A DNA stretch of 64,000 bases from Algoriphagus sp. PAP.12. Its GTDB lineage: Bacteria > Bacteroidota > Bacteroidia > Cytophagales > Cyclobacteriaceae. Both the position numbers and the translations under genes were made by a program. The notes under the pieces are model-generated. The model made no database searches. It was not told the DNA's origin and was given only the letters and a program-made list of their open reading frames with translations. Below are positions 63,979 through 64,000 of this stretch, in pieces. The stretch's first letter is position 1. Each line of letters opens with the position of its first letter. The stretch is taken from the NCBI RefSeq assembly GCF_026652115.1, contig NZ_JAPPSQ010000003.1, positions 288,551-352,550 of the forward strand. Reading direction: 5' to 3'.

Positions 63979-64000
63979 GTAGAAAGGCCGGATTTTAAAT

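Noticed and set aside
1..64000. CRISPR arrays, T-box leaders, tRNA or rRNA genes
   Set aside because: No regularly spaced repeats, no T-box or cloverleaf-type sequence and no rRNA-like segment were seen in the gaps I read.

Overview
The window looks like a chromosomal segment of a Bacteroidota bacterium, most likely Cytophagales near Cyclobacteriaceae/Algoriphagus. The DNA is AT-rich and Shine-Dalgarno leaders are nearly absent. Several genes are preceded by the Bacteroidota -7 element TAnnTTTG, best seen before the his operon with TTG 19 bases upstream. The gene content fits: a TonB receptor with an N-terminal CarboxypepD-like domain, DUF4369/TlpA, DUF4412 and DUF5808 proteins, a Lhr-type ligase-associated helicase, a fused IcmF mutase and menaquinone synthesis. 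There are no rRNA, tRNA, phage, CRISPR or intact IS genes. The region is mostly core metabolism and housekeeping.

Layout. 1-8 kb: 3' end of proC, a gap with a promoter-hairpin-terminator unit that may be a small RNA, an alaS-gatB-tlpA operon on the minus strand, then a D-threonine aldolase-like enzyme. 8-16 kb: arginine/translation genes (a fold-III decarboxylase, arginase, argS), gpx, menA, a tandem UspA protein, an eIF1/SUI1 homologue and a DUF5808 protein. 16.2-20.8 kb: hisGDCB preceded by a 27-codon reading frame with seven His codons and competing hairpins, a textbook layout for ribosome-mediated attenuation. 20.9-31.9 kb: TPR lipoprotein, ATP-grasp, Dpm1-like transferase, FtsX/LolE-type permease, NamZ-type muramidase, fmt, DUF4412, folA, SDR, cinA and a lipoylated E2.

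31.9-39.8 kb is a probable minus-strand operon: icmF, OsmC-like, a 79-residue protein, a sensory lipoprotein, and a 946-residue hybrid histidine kinase translationally coupled to it. 40-47 kb: CoA-transferase/hydrolase, sugar porter with PfkB kinase, and a TonB receptor with a small acidic lipoprotein. 47.5-56.5 kb: DEXH helicase, TrkA/TrkH potassium uptake, RmuC, alpha/beta hydrolase and a divergent Nramp-fold transporter. 56.5-64 kb: ECF sigma/membrane protein/Spy-like module, a 111-bp inverted-repeat element, mscL, oligopeptidase B, mgsA-pfkA overlapping by one base, and prfB with its +1 programmed frameshift.

The strongest non-coding signals are the his leader peptide with its near-leaderless promoter, the prfB frameshift site (internal AGGAGG in a genome that otherwise shows almost no Shine-Dalgarno), the candidate small RNA near position 0.9-1.05 kb, and the MITE-like element at 58 kb. 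I saw no clear new defence, toxin or RiPP system.
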